A DNA stretch of 64,000 nucleotides from Iris pallida. Lineage: Eukaryota; Streptophyta; Magnoliopsida; Asparagales; Iridaceae. Numbering within the stretch: position 1 is the first letter of the stretch; each line of letters begins with the position of its first letter. The position numbers and the translations under genes were made by a program. The notes beneath the pieces are model-generated. The model searched no databases. It saw only the letters and a program-made list of their open reading frames with translations, and was not told where the DNA came from. Shown here piece by piece: positions 36,486-47,365 of the stretch. Where the stretch lies: positions 1 to 64,000 of the forward strand of contig JANAVB010004063.1 in the NCBI GenBank assembly GCA_029216955.1. The letters are read 5' to 3'.

Positions 36486-36693
36486 AGGCGGCGGCTAGGG
36501 CTAGCCTCCCATGACTCCATCGGGCGGTGGGCTGCAACTTGCAAATGCGAGTACTGTGCGGATATGCCAGCAAGCACAGTCCAATCGGGGGCGCCGCACA
36601 GCGTCGTAGCCGGTCTTGTCGCCTCGGTTGTCGCCATCCGCGATTGGCCAGTCCCATCGGAGGTCGTCCGACGCCGAAACCCACAGCCGGTCT
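36486..36693. repeat. 208-bp flank shared with 25821-26028 (copy B)
   Basis: Same length as copy A with about 97% identity, ending in GGTCT. Here the sequence upstream is not LINE but a CT-rich leader-like stretch, so the homology starts abruptly at 36486. Confidence 0.9.
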
Positions 36694-37750
36694 TGTAGGA
36701 ACGAAATAGTAAAGCGTAATACTCTAGAGGGGGGTGAATAGAGTTGGCATCGGAATAATGCTAATTAAAAAAAATTAGCAGCACAATCACAGAATATTAA
36801 TCACAACTAAAATAATGTAAAGGCAAAGTTAAGAGAGCAAATGCAAAGACAGCGATGTATACTGGTATCCCACTGTTGAGGACTAATCCAGTCGGTAGAA
36901 CTCTTGCTACCAGTTGAATCCACTATTGGAAAAATCGCAAGTTTTCTTACGAAGTCCTTGCAACTTCTACAATGCGAGCTTTGATACGAAGAACTCGTCC
37001 AACTTCAAATGTGCAGAGGTATTCTTCAATCAAGCCATCTGATTACAATCTCTCAGAAACTTCTAGACCGTACCGCACTGGCAAATTGACTAGAGGATTG
37101 TAACTGGCTTGGGATCTAAAATTGAAAGCTCTAGAAAACTCTTTGGAAGACTGAAAGCTTTAGATAGAGAGAAGATTGAAAGTGAATGAGTGAATTGAAA
37201 TAATCGAAATCCTTCTCTATTTATCGGAGTTCCAAAGGCAGACTTCTGTCAGAATTCGGGCAGAACTCTTTGAGCAAATCTCGATCAAATCCGCAACTGC
37301 AGGAGGACCAAGTTCCAGAGATTCAAATCACAACGGCACCAACCGAACTCTGGCCGAACTCTGGCCGAACTCAGTCCGAGTTCTGTCAGGGTTAAGTCAG
37401 GGTTTAGTTAGGGTTTTTGAAAAAGCTTTTGGTGATTTTTGAAAACCTTTTTGAAAACCTTTTTGTAAACCTTTTTGAGAGGTCATTTTAAAAACATTTG
37501 AACTCATTTAGGAATAGCCTATTTGCCAGTACGAATCGATGTACAAAAATTTCTAGACTCAAATAAAATGAAATTATATTGCATAGGAAATACAGACTCG
37601 AGTAGGCAAACAGATCTTCGGTCTTGAATGGGTGGATAGCCAATCTTGCTTATGTCCAAGAATCCGAGATGTCCCAACTAGCTTTGTATATCCAGACAGA
37701 GTTTAATCAATTATTAAAATCAGGTTGACCATATGACCAATGGGCCAACA
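36694..37750 (-). mobile_element. SIRE-like LTR, copy B (looks like a solo LTR)
   Basis: TG...CA ends are bordered by GGTCT on both sides (36689-36693 and 37751-37755), the signature of a complete solo LTR. No primer-binding site or gag follows it on its inner side. It is not in place as the 5' LTR of the element at 26029-33800. Confidence 0.85.
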
Positions 37751-37755
37751 GGTCT

Positions 37756-38373
37756 TCCTTTTGAATCCTGGATTTGAGTATTGTTGCCCCACATTAATTT
37801 GAAAACTAAACTTGAACCAAGAAAGCACATTAATAGTTCTAATTTCATTATTTTATTTCTTTATTAGGATGGAAAATCAAGAACCAAAAAAATTAAAACT
37901 ATTTTTCGTTCTTCAAGAAAAAACTTGGAGAAGAAACATCAACTATTTTTTTTGTTTTTATGTGTATTTTAAGTTCAGCCGGGTAAACTTAAATCCTGGC
38001 TCCGCCCTTGGCTGAAGCTGAACCCTTAAGTCGACATGACATCCGTTGATCCACTGGATAGTAGACCTCGACACGGTACTCTCTCTGTTTGTGAAAATGT
38101 CCCTTAGGAGTAGAGGAAATTTTCTCTTATTGTTGGGGTATGCAACAAAGCAAAACCCTTTTTTTTGTAAAAGTAGTCTTCCTTTGCTACATTATTTGTA
38201 CATCAAGACATCATTGTAGAGTTACTAGTTTGTGTGTCTGTGTGTGGACAGAAATGTTACGTCTCATAAACTATTTCAACAACCCACAATATTCTTGGTC
38301 TCTCACTTCAAATTTGTTTTCTTCATTCCTTGTATTAGGATATTATCTCCATAATGTTGATAGTTGTTTGCAG
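37756..38373. other. Non-coding flank, possibly intronic
   Basis: No ORF beyond chance is seen. The stretch ends at a good splice acceptor, TTGTTTGCAG (38364-38373). Confidence 0.35.
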
Positions 38374-38973
38374 GAAATAGATGCACATACAATGCCCATA
38401 AGAAAAAGGCTAGAATTTTGTTTAAGGTATAGGAACGCATTTAAATGCATCTCTTATTTTCACATGGGATCGGTCTGATTATATTTCATTCAATGTAGAA
38501 TGGCTCACGTCGACGCTTATCAATGGGATCAATCTTGCAAGAAGATAATTCAAGGTGTGAACAAGAGAACTTAATGCATCCTTTTATTGGCTTTTCCAGT
38601 TTAAGTATGCACTTTAAATATACAAATACAATTATATTCTGCTTTGTGGACTAGTTTGCTTCATGCGTTTATGAGATAGAGAAGGAAGAGATACGAGGGT
38701 CTTCTGTGCTTAGAATGCAAAACTGTGCAGCTTAAACCATGTACTTCAAAATGTGCACAAATGTACTTCAATAATAACCTTTCTTAAGGTTGATGTTTAT
38801 CTTGCCATCTTCATGTTGCAGGCTTCAGCTTCTAAAAGTACTGGAGACCTGCAAAACTGTACTGCGGAAAGAACAGGGGATGGCCTTTGCACGTGCTATG
38901 GTCGTTGGGTTCGACATTGATCATATAACAAATTTAGAATATTTGCTAAAAGCTTTGGAGCCTCCAGATTGCT
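38374..38973 (+). pseudogene. Exon relics, one resembling the COP1-interacting-protein (CIP7-like) family
   Basis: The second exon (38822-38973) is bounded by a TTCATGTTGCAG acceptor and a GTAAGT donor. It encodes LQLLKVLETCKTVLRKEQ followed by GMAFARA and GFDIDHI, strongly like the conserved N-terminal region of plant COP1-interacting-protein-related genes. Its last 15 residues do not match what I recall of the family. A possible first exon (38374-38426) begins EIDAHTMPIRKRLEF after a TTGTTTGCAG acceptor. No other exons are found nearby, so I regard this as a gene fragment, perhaps carried by a transposon. Confidence 0.55.
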
Positions 38974-39814
38974 GTAAGTTCTCTTTTAGAAACTATTTCA
39001 GTAAGTTCTTTATATGCAAGTATCTTGTAACCTATGTTGCACGGACTCGAATTCAACACAGTTTCAGATACAACGACACAAATTCTGCACCTGTTTTGGT
39101 TTGTTCTAGATATTTTGGAGTGTCCTTGCTACTTAGCTTGTAACCTATTTTAAAAAGATGGTTTTTTTATTGCATATGCATAGTTAATCAAATTGTAGGG
39201 TTAACTCATCATAAGTTGATAACTGGAATAATAGAGGGGAGAGTTAAAAAAAATATTAAGGGAGTGGGTGCAGCTGTTATATGGTGGGTTGCATTTTTTT
39301 TTTGTAAACTCCATCTGGAATGGTAACTGTCATCGAAATATTTCCAGTCAGTTTTGTTGGAGTCTTGTGGAAGGGAAGATTCCAGTGAGCAAGTAGCATT
39401 AGGGCTCTCTTCATTCAAGAAAACAATGTCAATAAAACTAAGAAAAACCTGTTGTGTAGAATATGTTCAGCCCTTTTCTTTCTTTTTATTGAAAACTAAG
39501 AAATTTGGCAAAAAAAAAGAAACTAAGAAAAATCGGCAAGAAAGATAAATAAGATTGACTATATACATGCACAAGCATACATATGAATGCAACTTCAAGA
39601 ATTGGGACAGGTCCTATATGTAACATGCATACTAATCATCTAAACCAAGTGAAAGTAAGATTTCATGACCTTAGAGCATCGATCAGAGTATCAAGAGAGA
39701 GATTAAGAAAAAGCATAAAAAGTCATCAGAAAAAGCATTAAAACTTCTCATCTTCCCTCTCTATCAATGACTATTGCACATAAAATATTTCCCAAATCAA
39801 ACAATAAATCTAGG
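38974..39814. other. Non-coding, intron-like AT-rich stretch
   Basis: No feature is supported apart from T-rich tracts. Confidence 0.3.
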
Positions 39815-40045
39815 TCGATCCCATTGATGTAGAAGAACAGAAGAGATATTAAGGAAATAAAAAATCTCATTATATAAAGAAGAAAAAAACATACACAACA
39901 CCAATGGACTTGGAGTTGAAAAAAATCGATCCCATTGATGTAGAAGAACAGAAGAGATATTAAGGAAAGAAAAAATCTCATTAGATAAAGAAGAAAAAAA
40001 ACATACACAACACCAATGGACTTGGAGTTGAAAAAATTTCGATGA
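39815..40045. repeat. 111-bp tandem duplication
   Basis: The word TCGATCCCATTGATGTAGAA starts copies at 39815-39816 and 39926. The two copies differ at only a few bases. It creates overlapping duplicated ORFs on the minus strand that I do not accept as genes. Confidence 0.9.
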
Positions 40046-40603
40046 CTGGTTCTTCCTCCTTCGGACCAAAAAAATGTCGAAATTGAAAAAATTATCTTCA
40101 AAGAGGGAGGTGGAGGTCGCTGCTCTCGGAGGCCCAAAATCAAGTGTGTGGTAGCACTAAGATCATACTTTCATCTACTTGCATTTGTAAAATCTGATTG
40201 TTGTACTTATTATGTTATTTGTTTATTTTGGACTTGATGCTTATCATATCTGAGCTTAAATGATTCAGCTCATTTGTTTTAGTTCTCCAAAATAAAGACT
40301 TTGTAAATAGATGAGAAGGCAAGAGATGCTACCCTCATTGGCAAGTTTGAAAGTTTGAGTAGGTTGACAAACGTTCTTTAGAAAATAAGAGGCTTTACTT
40401 AATTTTGGTCTTAGCTAATTCTCTATGTACCGACAGGTTGGTATAACCTACTTAATGTAGACGTGGTGGGACATACATGTGATATTGAAGCTACATTTAT
40501 AGCTTACAAGGCTGCTGATGCAGCCATGAAGGTAGTATTTGTACCTCGAGCCTTTAGTGTATTCAATACATCAATACTTAATTTTATCATGTGATTTCTT
40601 AGG
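40046..40603 (+). other. Spacer with one exon-like segment (about 40436-40532)
   Basis: After a GTACCGACAG acceptor the sequence reads open as NVDVVGHTCDIEATFIAYKA and ADAAMK, and is followed by GTAGTA. It could be an exon of an unknown gene, but the support is only an open frame with splice-like borders. Confidence 0.3.
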
Positions 40604-41575
40604 TTAATCTAGTTTAATCCAATACAACATTGCATTTATCAGCTCAATTAGTTTGTAATTTCTCCTTGATTCTATATGGTTTTGTAATCCTTCACTGAGT
40701 GCATCTAGAATCTCTTTGGAGAGATAGAGGAGCTCGAAGAGTGACAGCCTAGTCGGGGTATTGGCTACCTGCGCCAATATGTCAAAGTTGTAGGGCTTGA
40801 TCGGCCCTACATCCGAGTCTTTTCTCAAAGGTTTGTCAAAGCGAACCGCCTTCTGTCTCTGCTTGTCTGCGGCAGGAGTTTGAGACGGGCCTGCTTCCGA
40901 TGCATCGAGAGCAGAGGCCACAACAGGTGGATATGTTTCCTCCTCCGGAGCTTGGTTCTCTCCTTGTTGGTGAGCCGAATGAGTGGTCACTAGGGTGTCA
41001 CTAGTTAGTGTAGAGACCATGCGGTATGACCTGACCTTCTTTCCCTTGAAAGACTATGCTTCGGACATCATCATGTCTGGGGCGAGATTAGGGTGGACCT
41101 ACATAATTTTGCCTTACGTCGTTGTAAATGGGAGGACATCCTGCGCGTTACCACAGGTGGGTGGAAGATTGACTACTTCCATTGTAGCCCTCGGGATGGG
41201 GATGACACCATCATGAGTCTTCGTGGTTGGAAAGCTTCCAAATTGGAGAGTAACCATGTTGGCAGTGATAGTCTTTTCTTCATAGTCAAGTGAGATGACC
41301 TTGACATCAATAAGACGTTAGATCTGTCTTTTCAACACGTAGCAGTCTCATGTTTAATAGTGGATGTATTAATGATAGTGACAGTATTTTGGGTTGTCCA
41401 CCTTTTCTACTTCATCAGAGCGCTTTGGCGGTGGGCGTAAAAGCTTGCCGCTCCTCGTCAACATATCGAAGAGTTCTAGCATATCCTCATCATTGAAGGA
41501 GTAAGTCTTCTTTGGCCTCTCTGCTTTCACAGGCTTTGGGTTCATTGTTACCGAACCCTTGGATATGTTGACAGT
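40604..41575 (-). pseudogene. Inverted gag/protease fragment of a Tat-type Gypsy element
   Basis: On the minus strand, NPKYCHYH (about 41375) and RFDKPLRKDSD with PYNFDILAQVANTPTRLSL (about 40850-40720) closely parallel the element at 47345-57311, which has SPKYCHYH (about 50190) and RFDKPLRKEAP with PYNFDILAQLANTLAKLSL (about 50740-50845). It is a second, older, oppositely oriented member. Several frameshifts are present and its upstream part is cut at 41576 by an LTR. Confidence 0.8.
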
Positions 41576-42304
41576 TGTCACGACCCGCACCCGGTGTAAG
41601 GGCACGAGACATGGGTACGTTCAGCCTACGCCGCAGTTTCGACGGTAGAACGTTGTCCTAGGTCCAACATCTAACACAATCTAGAATATGCTCCAATTGG
41701 AGAATGATATATATATGGTACAACTCAATCACAATAACTAAGATGGAATAGAAGAAAAATAATCTCAACAGAGAGTCACAATATGAATAATAATTTCGGT
41801 GTAAACTACACCATAATAAATCTCAATACAATCACAAAGTCTCATAACTAGATAATAATATAACTCTAATCTAACTCATGGCAAGTCCTCAGCAACTACT
41901 AGATCTTGCTGAGGGTCCAGGTCACCTGTGTCAACTAGGCCTGCTCCATAGTAAGTGTCACAACAATTCTCATCATCTGTAATATTTTTAACGGGTCCAG
42001 TCAGGACAGAAACGAATACATATCTCTCACACAGTTCATAACATGAAAGAAAATATGAAACAAGCTATAGAATAATGTACATGAACTGCTGATAAAGAAA
42101 TAGTAGAGAGACTGTAAAAAGAAGAACATGTTATAGTAGAAATAGATATACATAATATAGATAAGAAAATTGAGCTAACTACGTAATTTAGAGCACATAT
42201 TTGGTCATGTAAGCAGGCTTAGGTTATACATGACTTAAATCTAGTTTGGAGTTATACATGAAATGGTGTAGATCACATAACCAAATAAATACTCCCTCTT
42301 GCCC
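41576..42304 (-). mobile_element. TGTCACGACC-family LTR, truncated copy (copy 2)
   Basis: It begins TGTCACGACCCGCACC and shows the same terminal landmarks as copies 1 and 3 (GCCTACGCCGCAG, CGGTAGAACG). It runs parallel to copy 3 until about 42304, where the Tat element's LTR begins. The other half is expected beyond the right edge of the window. The five bases before it are ACAGT. Confidence 0.8.
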
Positions 42305-42330
42305 TGTAGAAGCATGGAAAAGAACAGGAT

Positions 42331-42515
42331 AGTCCATGCGGCTCAAAACAGAGAGTCTCATGCGGTTCAAGAATCTCTTAGAGCTTCATGCGGCTCAAGA
42401 ATCCTTTAGAGCTTCATGCGGCTCAAAAGTCCCTTGGAGCTTCATGCGGCTCGAAAGTCTCCGATAGCTTCATGCGGCTCGGGAAAAGCCACGTGGCCCT
42501 ATGCGATTCAAAAAT
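42331..42515. repeat. CATGCGGCTC repeats in the 5' LTR, first array
   Basis: About six copies of (C/T)ATGCGGCTC spaced by 25-35 bp, alternating with AGAGCTT or GAAAGTC words. Confidence 0.85.
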
Positions 42516-42597
42516 AGGCCGCTACAGCTGGCCATAATTACTCTGAGCAGCTGGCTCATTAAATGCTCTGACACAGTGCGACAGCTCTGACACAAAG

Positions 42598-43780
42598 TGT
42601 CACGACCCGTACCTAGTGAAAGGGTACGAGAAGTGAATACGCCCAGCCTCCGTCGCAGTGTCGGCGGTAGAACGCTGTCCTGAGTCACAATATCTAACAC
42701 AGTCTAGAATAAGCTCCGAGTGGAGAGTAAAATAGTAAGTAACTCAATCACAACACTAAGATGGAATAGAAAAAAGAATCACAAGAAAGTCACAACATAA
42801 ATAGAAATCTAGGAGTAAACCACCAGAACAAAACTCAAGTACAACTCATAAAGTCTCAAATAGAAAGACAATAAATACTAAGTCACAGCTAGACTATGGG
42901 CAAGTCCTCAGCGACTGTTGGATCCTCCTGAGGGTCCACGTCGCCAGTGTTATCTAAGCCAATGCCATAATAAGTAGGACAGAACTCCTCATCATCACCT
43001 GTAAAATTTTTAACATGCCCAGTCAGGACGGAACGAGCACATATCTCTCACAACAGTTCATATCAGGATTGGACATATAAAGCAAGCTATAGAAAACTAT
43101 ACATGAATCGCTGTAAAGAAAGTCAACAAGAGAGAAAGACTATAAAATGAGATATAGTATGATAAATAGAGAAATGTAACCATCTACGTGCTTTAAAGCA
43201 TGAATTGGTTATGTAAACGGTTTAGGTTTCACATGGATACAGCTATGGAGTGCACATGGATACCTACTGGAGATAATGATCACATAACCAACTACATTCT
43301 CCATGCCCCTAATCAATACACAAGGATCAATACATGTTATGTTATTGCACATGGATAACAACTACTTTATATATGGGGCTCATATGGTCATGAGTGTACA
43401 TGAATAACACATGAGTGCACATGGATAAATATGAATACATGGAGTACATGATGGCCATGATAAAGAACATGAACATGATATACTCGATGTATCCGAGGAG
43501 ATAACATCGCATGAAAAAAATCCATAGGATACTAATATGTGTAAACATCGTGTCAGCATCAAGTATACTAGTCTATAACAAGAGAACATATCCAAAGAAG
43601 TATGAAAAGATCAGAGAATGTACTCGCTTGGCAAACTGAACTGCTGATGATGAAGTATAGCTAAACTGGGGCAATGTAAACCTATTTAAAGTATAACATG
43701 TCACAACCAAGTCTAAAATATCAAAAGAAATAGCTACAATGCAAGACTACATGCTTCTAGGTATATACCCAATCTATAGT

Positions 43781-43849
<69 letters not shown>

Positions 43850-43985
43850 CATATATCCTTATATAGGTATATACCCAATATGAAGCTAATGAAGGTCGTA
43901 CTCGAACCTGGGGTGAATTTACAGGTTTGAAATCAGAGCCTCGACCCTCTCAAATACACATTTTTGAAATTAGGCATTTAAAGGA

Positions 43986-44023
<38 letters not shown>

Positions 44024-46184
44024 TTTATATTTATATGCATTGAATAGGTAAAATACCCTAATTGCCTAAAAATGGCTAGAAAATATGAATCAACCTCGAG
44101 AGTCGATTCCCACAAGTCCAAACAATCCAAGGACCAAAAATTCAGAAATTATCGCCATTAAACTCAGAAATCAAAATATCATATAAATCTCAAATTTTCC
44201 AATTCAATGAAAACCCGATTATGTTTGAAAAAGGCAAACAAATAGGTAATAATTCCTCGGATCTCTTCCCGCAAGTTCTAATTATCATATATGAACTAAC
44301 AATTCAGAAAATAGGGACTAAAAGTCAAAGGATCGAAAAATTACATTTCTATTCAAAACTTTGAACCCGAAAAACCCAATTTTGACAAAACGACCCAAAA
44401 CGCAAAATACACCAAATCAACCTGCGAAACTTGGCGTACACACTGGTCTCAAACTACATGATACGCTCGGGTACTTCCGGGTTCAAAATCGTGTCCGTGT
44501 TGTGTCCACAGAACGCGTATCGGAAAACCCGATACCGCGTGATAATAAGAACGTATGCGTGCGTTCTCGCTCGTTTGAGCGCTGCACACACAACAAAAAG
44601 CCACACGCTCGTGCACATAGCTGGGGGGTCCTGGGTAAGGTCTAGGACACGGCAACTTAGTGACACATCGCACTGAGGCGATGCACGCAGCCCCGCACCA
44701 CGCGCGGCCTGCTGTGCGCGCCCGCGCCCGCGCGTGCCCTCGTGCATGCGGTTCGTCGCTCGTGGCTCGCGCGTCGGGCCACACCACAACTCAGGATCGA
44801 GTGCCTGGGTATTCTAAGTAGAGGGCTACGTGTTCCAACTCCTGGAACGGGTCCTCGTCGCGTCGAGAGCGCATACGAAGTCCGTTTCAGCAACAAAAAT
44901 CAGCCCGAGTGCACAGTATGGCTGACCAGTGCACGTGCGATTTCTTCGCGCTCGCTCAACAAAGTGTCGTGAGATTTTACGGGCATGTGGGCAGAGGTTG
45001 CCCCTACGTGCTCATAAAATTTCACGTAAGACGGAGCTCTGTGTGTCGAGTTATGACGCACAGACTGCAGGGCATGCACGTGATCTTGTGTGTCGATTTT
45101 CGATCCGTCTTCACGAAAGTTGATACAAATCATATAAGGAAGGATTTCGTGAAAACAGAATCAAAATTTAACACTTTTCAATTCTAAGTGGTATTTTGCC
45201 GAACACGTGCGACCGATACGTGTCTGATACCACTATTAAACGAAACCAAAGTCCTACAAAACTTTATGGGCAAGTCTAGGGCACCTATATGGATGCAAAA
45301 ATGAAAGAAATTCCAGAATAACTATGGTAGAATAGGGTTTACCTATTGAGTGTCAAAAACTCAATAAATGGAGCCCCTCGGTTGTCGTGTCGGTCGATTT
45401 CCCTCAAGCAAAAGCCTCTGCCTCCTCACTAGAAATGCTGCAGCAGATCCTCCTCTCCTAGACGAGTGCAACGGAGTTCGTTTGGGAAGAAACTGACTCT
45501 AGATGAAGAAAATGGAGTTTTTGGAGGAGGAGATCTATTAGGGTTTCACTTGTAGAGGCTATGCTTCATAAATGAAAGAGAGGGGAGGGGTACTGCTGTG
45601 GGCGGCCAGGTTAGGGTCTCTAGGGTTAGGTTAGATGCATGGGCTTGGGCTCCCTAGGTTGCTAATAAAGCCTAAGTCAAAAATGCTTTAAAAAGGCTAT
45701 TGAAAAAAGGCTAAAAATCAATTAATCACTCTAAAATTAACTAGTAAAATCTAAATTAATTCTAATGATAATAAATCTAATTCTAATATAGCATTAAGGT
45801 TCTAGGTCATTGTTGGCTAAGGTCAAACCACTTATACTACCAAAAGACCAATTCAGCTACCAATCAAACCGCACAACAAGCAATTTAATTAATAAATTAA
45901 TAAAATTCAAGTAATACACAATTACTAAAATATCCTTAGCCTAAAAATATTTAATTAGCCAATCTAGTCACATGCTCGAGTCTCCTTGGTCATGGTTTGT
46001 CTCTAAGTAAAACAGTCTCTAGGGTTAAACTAGCAACAACCAAAATCATAATTCACCCATCTAAATAAGATAAAATAAATAAAGAAAATACCCAAAAATC
46101 AAAATATGATCTAAATATTATTATTAAATGATAAAAATTACAAAAGTTTAAAATTACCCTCGTTTCAGAAAAGTGGTGGTTACA
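42598..46184 (-). mobile_element. Solo LTR, 3.59 kb, TGTCACGACC family (copy 3)
   Basis: It starts TGTCACGACC, ends GGTTACA and is flanked by CAAAG on both sides (42593-42597, 46185-46189). Its first 130 bp match the reverse complement of the end of copy 1. Microsatellites (43781-43848 and 43991-44020) and a GC-rich segment (about 44640-44790) lie inside, and no protein is supported. It inserted into the 5' LTR of the Tat element. Confidence 0.9.
43781..43848. repeat. (TA)n microsatellite
   Basis: About 68 bp of near-pure TA repeats inside solo LTR copy 3. Confidence 0.95.
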
Positions 46185-46324
46185 CAAAGGATTGACGGCT
46201 TTGACATAAAGATAAAATGATGACTATATCATAATGGCGTGCTCCTAGAGAGACGAGAAAAATCTTTATAGCTGGCACAATCCACCAATTCCAAAGCTCC
46301 TTATGCAGATCGTTCCAAAGACTT

Positions 46325-46650
46325 CCATGCGGCTCTGACGTAAGGGTCCACCCTTATGCGGTTTAGTGGGAGGCCACCCCCATGCGGCTGCCACCTTAAT
46401 GCGGCTCGGTCGTGGGGGGCACCCTTATGCGGTTCAGTTGGGGGCCACCCTTATGCGGCTTAGTTGGAAGCCATCCTCATACGGCTCAGTTATGAGGCAT
46501 TCTCATCCGGCTCGGTTGTGAGAACATACTCATGCGGCTCGGTCGTGAGGACATCCTCATGCGGCTCGGTTGTGAGGCAATCCCCATGCGGCTCAGTTAG
46601 TGGCCATCCTCATGCGGCTCTGCCAGGACGCCCCATTCATGCGGCTCGAA
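46325..46650. repeat. CATGCGGCTC repeats in the 5' LTR, second array
   Basis: More than ten copies of ATGCGGCTC, often followed by GGTTGTGAGG or AGTTGGGGGCC, spaced by 20-37 bp. Confidence 0.85.
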
Positions 46651-46971
46651 GCATAAATGGCAGTTGGAACACGTGGCAGAAGATTGACCAAGACTTATCC
46701 ACTCGGATTTGTTGCTACCAGCAAATCATAACAATACAGATTTATTACAGTCATCATAATTACCCAGATCGACTTCTAACAAACAATACAGATTTATTGC
46801 AATCATCATAATTGCCCAGATCGACTTCCAACAAATAATGCAGATTTGTTGCAATCAACATAACAACCCAGATTGATTTCCAACAAACAAGATCAAGGCA
46901 AATCTTAACCAATCCCTTACCGCCAGCTTTTTAAGGTGCAATTACTGCACACCCCACTCTTCATAAACCCC

Positions 46972-46980
46972 TATAAATAG
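46972..46980 (+). promoter_or_regulatory. TATA box of the Tat element LTR
   Basis: TATAAATAG stands in the LTR about 370 bp before its end, followed by the sequence expected for the start of R. It is the best TATA match in the LTR. Confidence 0.6.
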
Positions 46981-47347
46981 CAAGGTGCTATTCTCCTGCA
47001 AAGGCACGACGAGCAGAGAAGACACGACGAGCAGAGAAGGCACGAGCCCACAAAGAAAAAAAAAAGTACAGAGAGAGCGGCGGTGCACAGAGCAAGACAG
47101 AGTCCGAGAGCATTTCTTCATCAGAGCCAAGGCGACGTCCGATCGTCCAAGGAGTAAGGCAGAGTTGATAGCACTCTTCCGAGCCTCTACCATCACCCCC
47201 CAGAAAAAAATAAACAATTGTACTTAGATTGCTTTTCCTAGGTTTTGTTCCTAGGCTCTCTTTGTACGAGCGAGTTTGTATTGTGAATCTAAGTTCAGTC
47301 CTCCCATAAAACTGTACTGTTCTTTTGATAATCAATGGCAAACACGA

Positions 47348-47365
47348 TGGTGACTCTGCTGGGGA
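47348..47365 (+). other. Primer-binding site of the Tat element
   Basis: TGGTGACTCTGCTGGGGA begins three bases after the LTR end. Its reverse complement ends in CCA as a tRNA 3' end must. It is of the TGGCGACTCTGCTGGGG type seen in plant Tat elements. I do not assign the tRNA. Confidence 0.7.

Larger units (their letters stand above)
42305..47344 (+). repeat. 5' LTR of the Tat element, split by a solo LTR
   Basis: It starts TGTAGAAGCATGG and ends near AAACA (47340-47344), just ahead of the primer site; the exact end is inferred. The first 290 bp match the 3' LTR start at 63654. It carries two arrays of CATGCGGCTC words and a TATA box at 46972. A 3,587-bp solo LTR plus 5-bp duplication interrupts it at 42598. 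Confidence 0.8.

Noticed and set aside
44361..45187. Cluster of ORFs on both strands, GC-rich
   Set aside because: They lie within solo LTR copy 3 in a GC-rich stretch equivalent to the leader-like region of copy 1. Frames overlap without motifs.
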